From contig JAAESQ010000276.1 in assembly GCA_024229275.1 (NCBI GenBank), positions 1 through 46,330 on the forward strand: a stretch of 46,330 nucleotides of DNA, read 5' to 3'. Both the position numbers and the translations under genes were made by a program. Each line of letters starts with the position of its first letter. Within the stretch, counting starts at the first letter, position 1. Below, piece by piece: positions 9,716-18,704 of the stretch. The notes beneath the pieces were generated by a model that was not told the DNA's origin, searched no databases, and worked only from the letters and a program-made list of their open reading frames with translations. This DNA is from a bacterium (GTDB lineage Bacteria > Acidobacteriota > Thermoanaerobaculia > Thermoanaerobaculales > Sulfomarinibacteraceae).

Positions 9716-10861
9716 CTAGATCTTGACGAACACCCGTCTCCGATACATCCATGCCAACACTAGATACCAACCGAAGACGAACGCCATTGCGTAAGCCAGT
9801 GAGGCGGCATGAGGCGGTAGCCACGACGAGAAGAATTGCTCAAAGATGAGCCGCTTCAGCGAGCCTTCGCCTACTCGGAGCAGCGCAAGCGTGCGTGCCA
9901 CTATCGAGCTGCCCACGTACAGCGCAATGGCGTTGGCTCCACAGATCACGAGAACCTGGCTGATCCTCCGCTCGCCTCGGATATCCGCATACCAGTAGCA
10001 CACTGCCAAGCAGACGTACGCGAGACCGGCCGTAAAGACCGCGTAGGAGCTCGTCCAGATTGGCTTGTTGATGGGAAAAAACCAGCCCCAGGCGAAACCG
10101 ACCGACACAAGCCAGAAGCCATGCACAAATAACCGCGCCACTCTCTTTACAGGATCGCATGCAGTCACCAGCAGCAGCCCTGCAAACACGCCGAAAAGCG
10201 TCGTGGCCAGCGCCGGGATCGTACTCAGGATTCCCTCTGGATCGTAGACCTCCGCATAGCGCCAAACATGCTCGCCGAGAAGGGCGCGATCGAGCCACCC
10301 GGCGAGGTGTCCAGCGGTGTCGTCGAGGTCGGGGGGCCCCAGCCCTGGCACTGGCACCAGGGTCATCAACGCCCAGTAACTGATCAGGAAGACCATGGTC
10401 AGCAACCTCAGCGTGCGCACCCGGCAGAAGAGCACTAGAAGCGAGACCACCAAATAGCACACAGCGATGCGTTGCAACACGCCGGGAACTCGCCAGGTCT
10501 CGAGCACCTCGAGGAAACCTCTCGGCCCGAAAAGTCCGAATGGGTAGCCATTGAGGAAGAGGCCAAGGCCGAAGAGAATTGCCGACCGTTTGACGATCTT
10601 GAACACCAATGGTCGTCTCGCGGCGCCGCCGTCGATCCGTCGCTTTAACGCCAACACGATCGCGACACCGACTATGAACAGGAAGAAGGGGAACACCAAA
10701 TCGGTCGGCGTCCAACCGTGCCACTCCGCATGTTTCAGTGGCCAGTATGTCGTGCGCAGGTCGCCCGGATTGTTGACCAGGACCATCAGGACGATGGTGA
10801 GCCCTCGGAAGACGTCCACTGAGCGCAGTCGCTCCGGCGTCTCGGGGCGATCTTCGTTCAT
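9716..10861 (-). CDS. HGSNAT/DUF5009-like (YeiB/acyltransferase-type) membrane protein
   Basis: RLRSVDVFRGLTIVLMVLVNNPGDLRTTYWPLKHAEWHGWTPTDLVFPFFLFIVGVAI; multiple TM helices. Confidence 0.8.
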   Translation of the reverse strand: MNEDRPETPERLRSVDVFRGLTIVLMVLVNNPGDLRTTYWPLKHAEWHGWTPTDLVFPFFLFIVGVAIVLALKRRIDGGAARRPLVFKIVKRSAILFGLGLFLNGYPFGLFGPRGFLEVLETWRVPGVLQRIAVCYLVVSLLVLFCRVRTLRLLTMVFLISYWALMTLVPVPGLGPPDLDDTAGHLAGWLDRALLGEHVWRYAEVYDPEGILSTIPALATTLFGVFAGLLLVTACDPVKRVARLFVHGFWLVSVGFAWGWFFPINKPIWTSSYAVFTAGLAYVCLAVCYWYADIRGERRISQVLVICGANAIALYVGSSIVARTLALLRVGEGSLKRLIFEQFFSSWLPPHAASLAYAMAFVFGWYLVLAWMYRRRVFVKI

Positions 10862-10933
10862 CAGAATGCTGCTAGACCTCCTAGTCAGTGCAACATTGTT
10901 GCATAGCCCTGTAGGTGCTAGGCATCTCTATAC

Positions 10934-12787
10934 ATGGAGGACAAATCCTGGATCGAGTACTGTATTCGTATGCTTGAAACCAGCAGAAAGTTCTGTTCTC
11001 GCCACGGGTGGGGGATCGTATTCCTGCTTGGTGTGGCTTCGGTTGCGCCTTCAGTGTTCTCAGGGTTCATTCTGGACGACCTTATCTACATGGAGATCTT
11101 GGAGGGCAGGATCGAGGGCTTTCCGCCCTCGCGTGATCTGTTCGAGTTCTTCTCTGGCGATGCGGCGACCATGATGGACCACGCCGAGAAGGGAGACGTG
11201 CCGTGGTGGGTCTGGGATGAACTCAAGATCGTCTTCTTTCGCCCCCTCTCAGAACTCCTGTGGCGCGTAGACTTCGCCCTTTTTGGCCGGCATGCAGTTT
11301 TCTATCACCTGCACTCCCTGCTGTGGTGGGCTCTGCTCCTGGCTGCAGTCGGAGCGCTCCTGCGTCGTGTTCTTCCACCGACTGCAGCACTTCTGGCATT
11401 CGCTCTCTTTGCCCTCGATGAGTCACACTCTCTTCCAGCAGCGTGGATTTCGAATCGGAACGCCCTGGTGGCCTTGGCGCCTGCGATGCTCGGGATTCTG
11501 GCCCATCTGCGCTGGCGCGAGGAAGGTTGGCGTCCAGGCTCATGGCTCGCGCCTACGTTCATGGTCATCTCGTTGTTGGGTGGCGAGACCGGACTTGCAG
11601 GGTTTGCCTACCTCTTTGCCTATGAGCTCTTCAGACGGGGCAACCTGCGCCAACGAGCAGCCGCTCTCCTGCCAGCGACCCTAGTGTTTGCCGGGTATGT
11701 CGTCTTGTACCGGACCCTCGGTTACGGTTCTTTGGGGTCGGGCCTCTACATCGATCCGGTGGCAGAATCCGCGGCGTATCTCTCATCGGCCATGATCAGA
11801 ATCCCAACTCTGCTCGGTGGCGCTTTGACGGGACTCATCTCTGACCTGTCGATCGTGATGCCTGATCTCGCGCCGATTCAGGCGACCGTCGGGGTGTTGG
11901 CAGTGGGGCTGATCATCGGCATGCTGAAGTTGAGCTGGCCTCGCCTCGACGAGAAGACTCGCGGCGCTGTCCTGTGGCTCGGAGTCGGCAGTCTGCTCGC
12001 CACGCTACCGGTTGTGGCGACATTTCCTTCCGATCGGCTGCTGCTCGGGCCGGCCATCGGACTTTGTGCGGTCCTTTCGATTGTGATTCATCAGTGTTGG
12101 CAAAGGTGGCGGGTGCGGGCCGGGCAGGAGCCCGGGTCGGAGATCTCTGATTCAACGAGCCAGCAATCTCTCGCTGTCAAGCGACCGGCACGAGTGGCAT
12201 GGATTCTGGCCTGTGCCTTTCTCGTACTCATCCACCTTGTTTGGGCCCCGTTCTACAGCCTGGTGATGCAGACAGGCATAATCTTCCAGGCTAAGGCATC
12301 TGAGGCGATCGCCGGCTCGTTCGAGGCTTCGCCGGAGAGGGATCTGGTGCTGCTCAACGCGCCTGATCATGTGGTGGCCATCTACCTGCCCGTGATCAGA
12401 GATCATCTTCGTCTGCCGATGCCCAAGAGTTGGCGCGTACTCTCCCTGGCTCCATATAACGTTGAGATCTCGCGGACCTCGGCAAACAAACTCAAGTATC
12501 AGGTGATCGACGGCGAGATGATGGAGAGTATCTTCGAGGTTCTGTACCGCAATCCAGACCATGCACTGCGGCAGGGCGATGTCCTTCATCGAGAGATGTT
12601 GAGTGTTGAAATCCTCGAGGTTGGCGGCCATGGACCCACGCAAATAGCCTTCACCTTTGATCGGTCTCTCGACGATTCGACCATCGATCTGATGGCCTGG
12701 CGAGACCGCGAATTGGTGAAGATCGCACCGCCGCCGATCGGCACGACGATCGAAATCGAACGGACCTTCGGCCCGGCAGGATTCTAG
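10934..12787 (+). CDS. Large polytopic membrane protein, glycosyltransferase-39/mannosyltransferase-like hypothetical
   Basis: Many hydrophobic helices; extracytoplasmic loop near the N-terminus (SGFILDDLIYMEILEGRI...HAVFYHLHSLLWWALLLAAVGALLRRVLPP) reminiscent of GT-C membrane enzymes. Function tentative. Confidence 0.55.
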   Translation: MEDKSWIEYCIRMLETSRKFCSRHGWGIVFLLGVASVAPSVFSGFILDDLIYMEILEGRIEGFPPSRDLFEFFSGDAATMMDHAEKGDVPWWVWDELKIVFFRPLSELLWRVDFALFGRHAVFYHLHSLLWWALLLAAVGALLRRVLPPTAALLAFALFALDESHSLPAAWISNRNALVALAPAMLGILAHLRWREEGWRPGSWLAPTFMVISLLGGETGLAGFAYLFAYELFRRGNLRQRAAALLPATLVFAGYVVLYRTLGYGSLGSGLYIDPVAESAAYLSSAMIRIPTLLGGALTGLISDLSIVMPDLAPIQATVGVLAVGLIIGMLKLSWPRLDEKTRGAVLWLGVGSLLATLPVVATFPSDRLLLGPAIGLCAVLSIVIHQCWQRWRVRAGQEPGSEISDSTSQQSLAVKRPARVAWILACAFLVLIHLVWAPFYSLVMQTGIIFQAKASEAIAGSFEASPERDLVLLNAPDHVVAIYLPVIRDHLRLPMPKSWRVLSLAPYNVEISRTSANKLKYQVIDGEMMESIFEVLYRNPDHALRQGDVLHREMLSVEILEVGGHGPTQIAFTFDRSLDDSTIDLMAWRDRELVKIAPPPIGTTIEIERTFGPAGF

Positions 12788-12883
12788 GCTGCAGATCTCA
12801 CTAAGCAGCTGGTGCACACGGCGCTGCACCGTTCAGAACCTTGTAGCAGGTTTCTGGCGAGGAGGGCGGGCTACAGCAAGAGT

Positions 12884-12898
12884 AGGTGCCTGGCACCT
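12884..12898. repeat. Dispersed palindrome AGGTGCC-T-GGCACCT
   Basis: Perfect 15-bp palindrome between convergent stops 12787 (+) and 12906 (-). Confidence 0.85.
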
Positions 12899-12905
12899 TC
12901 CCAAG

Positions 12906-15296
12906 CTACTCCACTTCGGCGTTCTCTCCGATGGCTGTAGCGATTGCCTGTGAGAGCACCTTTATCGTATAGGGTTTCTGAATGAAACCGACGCAGTTCT
13001 CCGAGCAGGGCTGGTGAGAGGCATCGGGCGGTGCGTTGCCAGAAGAAAAGAGGATCCTGACTCCTGGGTTCCTCGCCGTGAGTTCCCGAAAGCAATCCTG
13101 GCCGCTCATGCCGGGCATCATCATGTCGAGGACGATGAGGTCCACTTTCTGGCTTTGAGTGGAGTAGATCTCCAGTGCCTGTTCGCCGCTTTCTGCGAGC
13201 AGTACTTCATAGCCGAGCACCTTCAGCATCCGTTCGGCGACCTCGCGGACGATCTCCTCGTCGTCGACCAGCAGAATCGTGCCCGAGCCGAAAAGCGCAT
13301 GGTCGGTCGTCTTTTCGCTGCGCTGCGTAGCCCCCCCTTCGGCTATCGGCAGAAACACTCGAAACACCGTGCCAACATCTGGAGTGGACTCGAACGCTAA
13401 TGCGCCGCCATGGTCACGCACAATGCTGTACGCCATCGCCAGTCCCATTCCAGTGCCCCGACCGGCGTCTTTGGTCGTGAAGAACGGCTCGAACACGCGA
13501 CTCCTGACGCCCTCTGGAATGCCACCACCCTGATCACTCACGGCCACGACCGCGTAGCGGCCCGGTGCGAGACCCGGCACGGTTCGGCTCGGCTGCTGCG
13601 ATACAGTCAGCTCTTCGAGAGTGAAGCCGAGCACACCACCGTCAGGCATGGCATCGCGTGCATTGACGGCCAGGTTCATGATCACTTGCTCGAGCTGCCC
13701 CGGGTCACCTGAAATAGCGAGTGAAGTCTGAGGGTCCGGGGATCTGATCTCGATGTTCTTGGGAATGGTGTGCTTGAGAATCGCGACGACGCGGCCCACC
13801 GTGTTCAGCAGGTCGATCCTGCGTGCCAGTGGCTTTGATTTGCGGGCAAAGCCCAGAAGCTGTTCTGTCATCTCAAAAGCACGGCGACCTGCCTTCTCGA
13901 TGATCTCTGCGTCTCTGGCTGTCGGCGAGTCAGGAGAGGACCGAAGCTTCATGACACTGGCCAGGCCGACAACTCCCATCAGGCTGTTGTTGAGATCGTG
14001 GGCGAGACCACCCGCAAGGGTTCCGATGGCCTCCATCTTCTGTGCGTGGATGAGTTGTTCCTGAAGTGTGGCCTTCTCGGCTGCGGCTTGGCGGCGCTCC
14101 GTAACGTCAATCTGGACCGAGATAGAGCTTTGAATCTCTCCGCGATCGTCGCGAATTGCAGTCGCGCTGAGCAGTACCTGCCTCCGTTGTCCGTCCTTGG
14201 TGACGATCACCAGCTCTTCGTCCCGGAGATCGCTGGTGTGAGGCCAACGCTCGAGGAGCGCCGCTATCCGTTGCTGGGATTCCTCTGCGTAGATGGTCCC
14301 GACGTGGCGCCCCACGAGTTCCTCCTCTGCGCATCCCAGGCAGGCTCGTGCTGCAGCGTTGGCGGCGAGCATGGTGCCATCGGGGGCGACCATGTAGCAG
14401 TACACCGGGGCATGCTCGAAGAAAAGCCTAAAGCGCTCTTCCGAGTTTCGCAGCATCGCCTCCGCCGTCCGTTCGGAGGTTATGTCGATGTTGACGCCGA
14501 AGATGCAGTGTGTCCGATCGCCTTCGCGAGCTGGCGCGACAATGTTGCGAAAGTGCCGGGTCTCGCCGGCGGTTTCCATCGTGATTTCACAGTCGACGAT
14601 CTCTCCGTCAATGGCTCGCTGGTTGTTGTGTTCCCAAAGGTCGAGCACGTCGGGACTCCACGCGACGTCCGCCGGGTGCTTGCCAATGATCGGGCCCCAG
14701 TTGGCGCGACACCGAGAGTTCTGCAAGACGTAGCGCCCGTTTGGATCCAAGGCAAAAAAGTCGAAAGGAATACACTCGAGGATAGCCCCCAAGAGAGCCT
14801 CCCGCTCTCGCGAGGCTAGTTCCGAGCTCTTGATCGCGGTGATGTCCCGAAAGGCGCCCCAAACTTGCCTCAGCTTGCCGTTTTGGACGACTCCGTGGGC
14901 GCTGTTGAGAAAGTAGCGCCGGCTTCCGTCGGGAAGAACTTCTTCGCCTTCGCCGTCTCGCATTTGGTAGCCGCCGGTGACAAAAGCTTCAAAAAGGGCG
15001 TCCAGGCGGCCGGACGATGTTCCGAACAGTTCAGCAAGACGTTTTCCGATCACTTCGGCTGCGTGGCTGGAGCCGTAAGATCGTGCACAGTGATCGTTGC
15101 ATTCGACCAGAACCCCCTCGTAGAGCATCTCTACTTGGCGAGCTACGGGAAGGTCGGTCGGGATCGGCGGATCGTACTCGTAGCAGAACACCGACTCTGA
15201 GGTGTGCTCGAGGAGCGCTCGTGATCGTTCTTCGGAGCGTCGCAGCGCTTCCGATTCCCGATGGAGATTCGTTGCCTCTTGGGTCTTCCGGGCCAT
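12906..15296 (-). CDS. Hybrid PAS-domain histidine kinase with C-terminal receiver domain
   Basis: About three PAS-like domains; H-box GTLAGGLAHDLNNSLMGVVGLA; N box VNARDAM; G boxes DQGGGIPEGVRSRVFEPFFTTKDAGRGTGMGLAMAYSIVRDHGG; receiver TILLVDDEEIVREVAERMLKVLGYEVLLAESGEQALE...LIVLDMMMPGMSG. Confidence 0.93.
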   Translation of the reverse strand: MARKTQEATNLHRESEALRRSEERSRALLEHTSESVFCYEYDPPIPTDLPVARQVEMLYEGVLVECNDHCARSYGSSHAAEVIGKRLAELFGTSSGRLDALFEAFVTGGYQMRDGEGEEVLPDGSRRYFLNSAHGVVQNGKLRQVWGAFRDITAIKSSELASREREALLGAILECIPFDFFALDPNGRYVLQNSRCRANWGPIIGKHPADVAWSPDVLDLWEHNNQRAIDGEIVDCEITMETAGETRHFRNIVAPAREGDRTHCIFGVNIDITSERTAEAMLRNSEERFRLFFEHAPVYCYMVAPDGTMLAANAAARACLGCAEEELVGRHVGTIYAEESQQRIAALLERWPHTSDLRDEELVIVTKDGQRRQVLLSATAIRDDRGEIQSSISVQIDVTERRQAAAEKATLQEQLIHAQKMEAIGTLAGGLAHDLNNSLMGVVGLASVMKLRSSPDSPTARDAEIIEKAGRRAFEMTEQLLGFARKSKPLARRIDLLNTVGRVVAILKHTIPKNIEIRSPDPQTSLAISGDPGQLEQVIMNLAVNARDAMPDGGVLGFTLEELTVSQQPSRTVPGLAPGRYAVVAVSDQGGGIPEGVRSRVFEPFFTTKDAGRGTGMGLAMAYSIVRDHGGALAFESTPDVGTVFRVFLPIAEGGATQRSEKTTDHALFGSGTILLVDDEEIVREVAERMLKVLGYEVLLAESGEQALEIYSTQSQKVDLIVLDMMMPGMSGQDCFRELTARNPGVRILFSSGNAPPDASHQPCSENCVGFIQKPYTIKVLSQAIATAIGENAEVE

Positions 15297-15379
15297 GGCA
15301 TCCCCTCACGTACGTGATTTCAGTTTGAGAGTCTTACTTTCATTGTACGACGAGCGGGGCCGGGACTGTCTTCATCACG

Positions 15380-15850
15380 GTGAGCGTAGTGCCCGCCGCC
15401 GTGGAGGCTCTGAGGACTACGTTTTACCTTGGGCGTTCGCAAGAAGCGGCCGACCTGTTCCAGAACTTGGTGATTACCTGTCGACTCGAGCACCCCGATG
15501 ACGGGGGTCTCCTGGCCCATCTGCTATCGGGCCAGGCTAGTCTATTCAACGCGACGGGTCGCTACGCCGAGGCCGTTGACCCTGCTCGGGAAGCCCTACA
15601 AGTTTTCCAGGAGCTGTACGGAGAGTCCTTCTGGCGCGTTGCCGCTGCGAAGCTCGTGCTGGGCGAGGCGCTACTAGCGTCGAAACAGATTGACGCCGCG
15701 GAACCTCTCCTTTCGGAAGGTTACGCCTCACTACTGAGCGCGCCGGGCGAGGCCAGCGCGAATGAGGCGATGACCGCAGCCGGAAGGATCAGAGCGCTGT
15801 ACACCGCCCAGGGGCGAAGTGACCTCGCCGCGGAATGGCAGCAACGTTAG
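15380..15850 (+). pseudogene. TPR-like fragment (possibly C-terminal remnant of a larger TPR/kinase protein)
   Basis: GRYAEAVDPAREALQVFQELYGESFWRVAAAKLVLGEALLASKQIDAAEPLLSEGYASL is TPR-like; GTG start, no clear RBS, short and orphaned. Confidence 0.5.
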
Positions 15851-15921
15851 GCGATGGAGACCAGGAGCCGAGCCTTGAAGCCAGAGGTGCCGGGATCTTC
15901 GAGATGTGATTCGTGTCTCAA

Positions 15922-15939
15922 TGGTGTCAGGCACCCATG
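15922..15939. repeat. Degenerate copy of the GGTGCCTGGCACC palindrome
   Basis: TGGTGTCAGGCACCCATG between the TPR fragment and the aldo/keto reductase stop. Confidence 0.65.
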
Positions 15940-15943
15940 ATAT

Positions 15944-16924
15944 CTACAGCAGCGTTATAGAAGCGGGCAGCGCAGCCTCGATTTCAGCGAGGTCGTCATC
16001 GCCGAGTCGGAACTCCATGGCGTCAACAAATCCGTCCACTTGGCCAGCGTCTCGCGCTCCAACGATGGCGCCGGTTACTGCTGGGTGGCGGAGCGTCCAG
16101 GCGATGGCCACTTCGCTCGTGGATCGACCGTATCGATCGGCAACACCACGCAGAACTTCGGTGAACTGAAGGCTTTTCGTCAGGTGCGGTTCCTTGAACG
16201 CCGGGTTCACCTGCTTCCGCCAATCAGATTCGGGCATGTCCTCGATGCGTTTGCGGGTCATGGTTCCGGTGAGCATGCCGTTGTGCAAAGGCGAGTACAC
16301 AATCGTTCCGATGTTGTTGTCGAGGCAGTACGGCAGAACCTCGTCCTCGATTTGCCGCATCAGGGCCGAATACGGAGGCTGTAGCGAAGCGATAGGGGCA
16401 ATCTTATGTGCACGCTCGAGTTGGGCAGCGTCGAAATTGGAGACGCCGATCGCACGCACCTTACCCTTTTCCATGAGATCGGCGAGGATCGACCACGCCT
16501 CCTCGATGTCGGGGGCATCTGCTCCCGGAGGAAAAGCCGGCCAGTGGATCTGGTAAAGGTCGATGACATCGATCTGCAGCCGCTGCAGGCTGTCCTCAAT
16601 CTCCTGCCGAATCGAAGCTTCGGTGATGTTGTGAATCACGTTCTTCGTGTCGTCCCAGGTCAGACCGCACTTGGTGAAGACAAAAGGTCGACTCGCGCTA
16701 CCAATCTCGTCGAGCGCTCGCGCGACTACCTTCTCCGAGTGACCCATGCCGTAGATGGGCGCTGTGTCAAGCCAGTTAATGCCCCGCTCAACACTGCGCC
16801 TTATGGCAGCAATCGACTTGGAATCATCCTGTGGCCCCCAGCCAAATACTCCTTCGCCACCGATGGCCCAAGTGCCAAGGCCGATGGGAGAGATTTCGAG
16901 ATCCGAGTTTCCTAGGTGTTTCAT
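15944..16924 (-). CDS. Aldo/keto reductase
   Basis: LGTWAIGGEGVFGWGPQDD, RGINWLDTAPIYGMGHSEKVVARAL, IDLYQIHWP, GKVRAIGVSNF, VAIAWTLRHPAVTGAIVGAR. Confidence 0.95.
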   Translation of the reverse strand: MKHLGNSDLEISPIGLGTWAIGGEGVFGWGPQDDSKSIAAIRRSVERGINWLDTAPIYGMGHSEKVVARALDEIGSASRPFVFTKCGLTWDDTKNVIHNITEASIRQEIEDSLQRLQIDVIDLYQIHWPAFPPGADAPDIEEAWSILADLMEKGKVRAIGVSNFDAAQLERAHKIAPIASLQPPYSALMRQIEDEVLPYCLDNNIGTIVYSPLHNGMLTGTMTRKRIEDMPESDWRKQVNPAFKEPHLTKSLQFTEVLRGVADRYGRSTSEVAIAWTLRHPAVTGAIVGARDAGQVDGFVDAMEFRLGDDDLAEIEAALPASITLL

Positions 16925-17099
16925 GGGCGCATTGCTCCCCTACATATGGATGTCAGTTATCAAAAGTGGCGAGGGACGGGAGGTATTCCCTACCCGGCAA
17001 TCCTCAAGACGAATCGTTGAGGGCGCTCAAACTCTGTTGAGGAGCCTGTCAGTGACAAAACACGAATACCCGGGCCCCTCAAGGGTGTTCAGATACTTC

Positions 17100-18473
17100 T
17101 CAAACGATTGCCGCTACGATCCTCTGAATCAAGGTCGTGGCAAATGGGGGCTGCCCCTGGCGCTGGCGGTTCTGATTGCCCTGTCGAACAACAACCAGGT
17201 CCAAGCTCGGGATCACGTAGCTGTGGTTGATGTTATGACCGCGCGACATGAAAAGGTCGTTCGGTACGTTTTCCAGGTCATCTTGAATCCAGAATGTGTA
17301 ACCGTACTTCATGGGGGTCGAACCGTCTTCTCGTACATACCGACTGGTCGCAACGTCCAGCCATAGTTCCGGTACAAGCTGCCGGCTTCCCCAGCGTCCC
17401 TTGTTTAACCACAGATACGCGAGTCGCGCGAAATCTCTGGCCGTGCTTCTGAAGGTGCTTCCAACCACTGAGTTGTGACCGATAGGACTGTGACTCTTGT
17501 CCGCACCATAGGCATCACAACCCTCGCCACCGCCGACTCCCCATCCCGGTGCATTCGAATAGTTGAGTTCACGATTGTCGAAGTACGGCATATCCCGAAA
17601 ACCGTTGTTCCGGATTCCTATAGGCATCCCGATATGACGAAGTACACGGTCGTACAGGTAGGGTCCAGCCTGCTCGCCCGTGATGTTCCGCATCGCAAGC
17701 GCCATCTGCTCCAATCCGTAGTTGCTGTAGTTGAAATCGGAACCCGGTTGGAACATGAGCTTGTGATGGTCGGCAATACCGTCAAAATGCCACCAACCAA
17801 AGCAGTACTCGTACATCTGGAATGGACCCGAGTAACCCTTATATAGATGACGGGTGCTCGGTGCCAACCACGGCTCACGCGATGCGTGCCCCGAGGTCAT
17901 TGAAAGTACATGTTTGACCTTGATGAGAGTCTTTCTCTCGTCGGTGAGGGGCTGCTCCCAGATCTGAGGAATCAACGAGTTCTTGCGCGAAGACCCCACC
18001 AAGTACGAGTCCAAGTTCACCCTGTCTTTGTACTCGTCAAGGAAAACACCCACCGCGGTCCCAAAGACAGACTTGGTTGACGACTTCATGTCATTACACG
18101 TTTGTGCGGTCCAAGGCTGAGGTCCACCTTCCGTTCCTGTGACGTAGCTCTCGCCGACAACGTGTCCTTTGTAGACGATGAACAGACCGCCACCGTGGCT
18201 CGTGGTGACGTACTCCTGATCGTGGTAAGCGATGGCCTCACGCAACTTGGCGACATCCAGCCCCAAAGCCGCAGGATCACCAACACGCCAACCACCGTCG
18301 CGTTCCGATGGGGGGAAATAGCCCTCCCGCAGCCCAGATTCTGTCCCGCCTGGCTGAGCCCTGAGTTTCGGACCACCTCCTCCAAAAAGGTATTCCGGCA
18401 CAGACGAAAGGCTCAAGCCCGCAACACCTACACCTGCTGTCTTCAACAACTGTCTTCGGGAAATCCGTTTCAT
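17100..18473 (-). CDS. Tat-exported serine hydrolase (beta-lactamase/penicillin-binding protein fold)
   Basis: Start set at ATG 18473: MKRISRRQLLKTAGVGVAGLSLSSVPEYLFGGG (Tat-type RR motif); CNDMKSSTKSVFGTAVG (SxxK), FNYSNYGLEQMALAM (YxN), GYTFWIQDD. Confidence 0.85.
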   Translation of the reverse strand: MKRISRRQLLKTAGVGVAGLSLSSVPEYLFGGGGPKLRAQPGGTESGLREGYFPPSERDGGWRVGDPAALGLDVAKLREAIAYHDQEYVTTSHGGGLFIVYKGHVVGESYVTGTEGGPQPWTAQTCNDMKSSTKSVFGTAVGVFLDEYKDRVNLDSYLVGSSRKNSLIPQIWEQPLTDERKTLIKVKHVLSMTSGHASREPWLAPSTRHLYKGYSGPFQMYEYCFGWWHFDGIADHHKLMFQPGSDFNYSNYGLEQMALAMRNITGEQAGPYLYDRVLRHIGMPIGIRNNGFRDMPYFDNRELNYSNAPGWGVGGGEGCDAYGADKSHSPIGHNSVVGSTFRSTARDFARLAYLWLNKGRWGSRQLVPELWLDVATSRYVREDGSTPMKYGYTFWIQDDLENVPNDLFMSRGHNINHSYVIPSLDLVVVRQGNQNRQRQGQPPFATTLIQRIVAAIV

Positions 18474-18526
18474 TTGTTGCTCACAATCGGTTGATCCATC
18501 TCCGGTTTGACATATCACTCCTTGGC

Positions 18527-18593
18527 AGCAGCCAGCATATTGCTTATTTGAACGGGAGATCTTTCGACTCCACTTCGCTGCGCTCAAGATGAC
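18527..18593 (-). repeat. 67-bp dispersed intergenic repeat, copy 1 (inverted relative to copy 2)
   Basis: Reverse complement GTCATCTTGAGCGCAGCGAAGTGGAGTCGAAAGATCTCCCGTTCAAATAAGCAATATGCTGGCTGCT aligns without gaps to 26092..26158 (59/67 by hand count). Confidence 0.9.
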
Positions 18594-18668
18594 ATATTCG
18601 TCAGACGAGAGCTAAGACTCTATGCCAGACGAGTTTTGCGCGCGCCTCACGAATCACTTCATAACTTT

Positions 18669-18702
18669 GCACCACCTCACGCGACACTGTAATAGGTGGT
18701 GC
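18669..18702 (-). terminator. Hairpin 3' of the class C-like serine hydrolase, possible terminator
   Basis: Inverted repeat GCACCACCT...AGGTGGTGC immediately after the stop at 18705 on the minus strand; no strong U tract. Confidence 0.4.
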
Positions 18703-18704
18703 GA

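Noticed and set aside
9840-10724. 294-aa minus-strand ORF
   Set aside because: Alternate frame within the HGSNAT/DUF5009-like gene; Arg-rich, no domain.
12790-12835. GGTGCACACGGCGCTGCACC near the end of 10934..12787 as terminator
   Set aside because: Imperfect stem without a T tract; not convincing.
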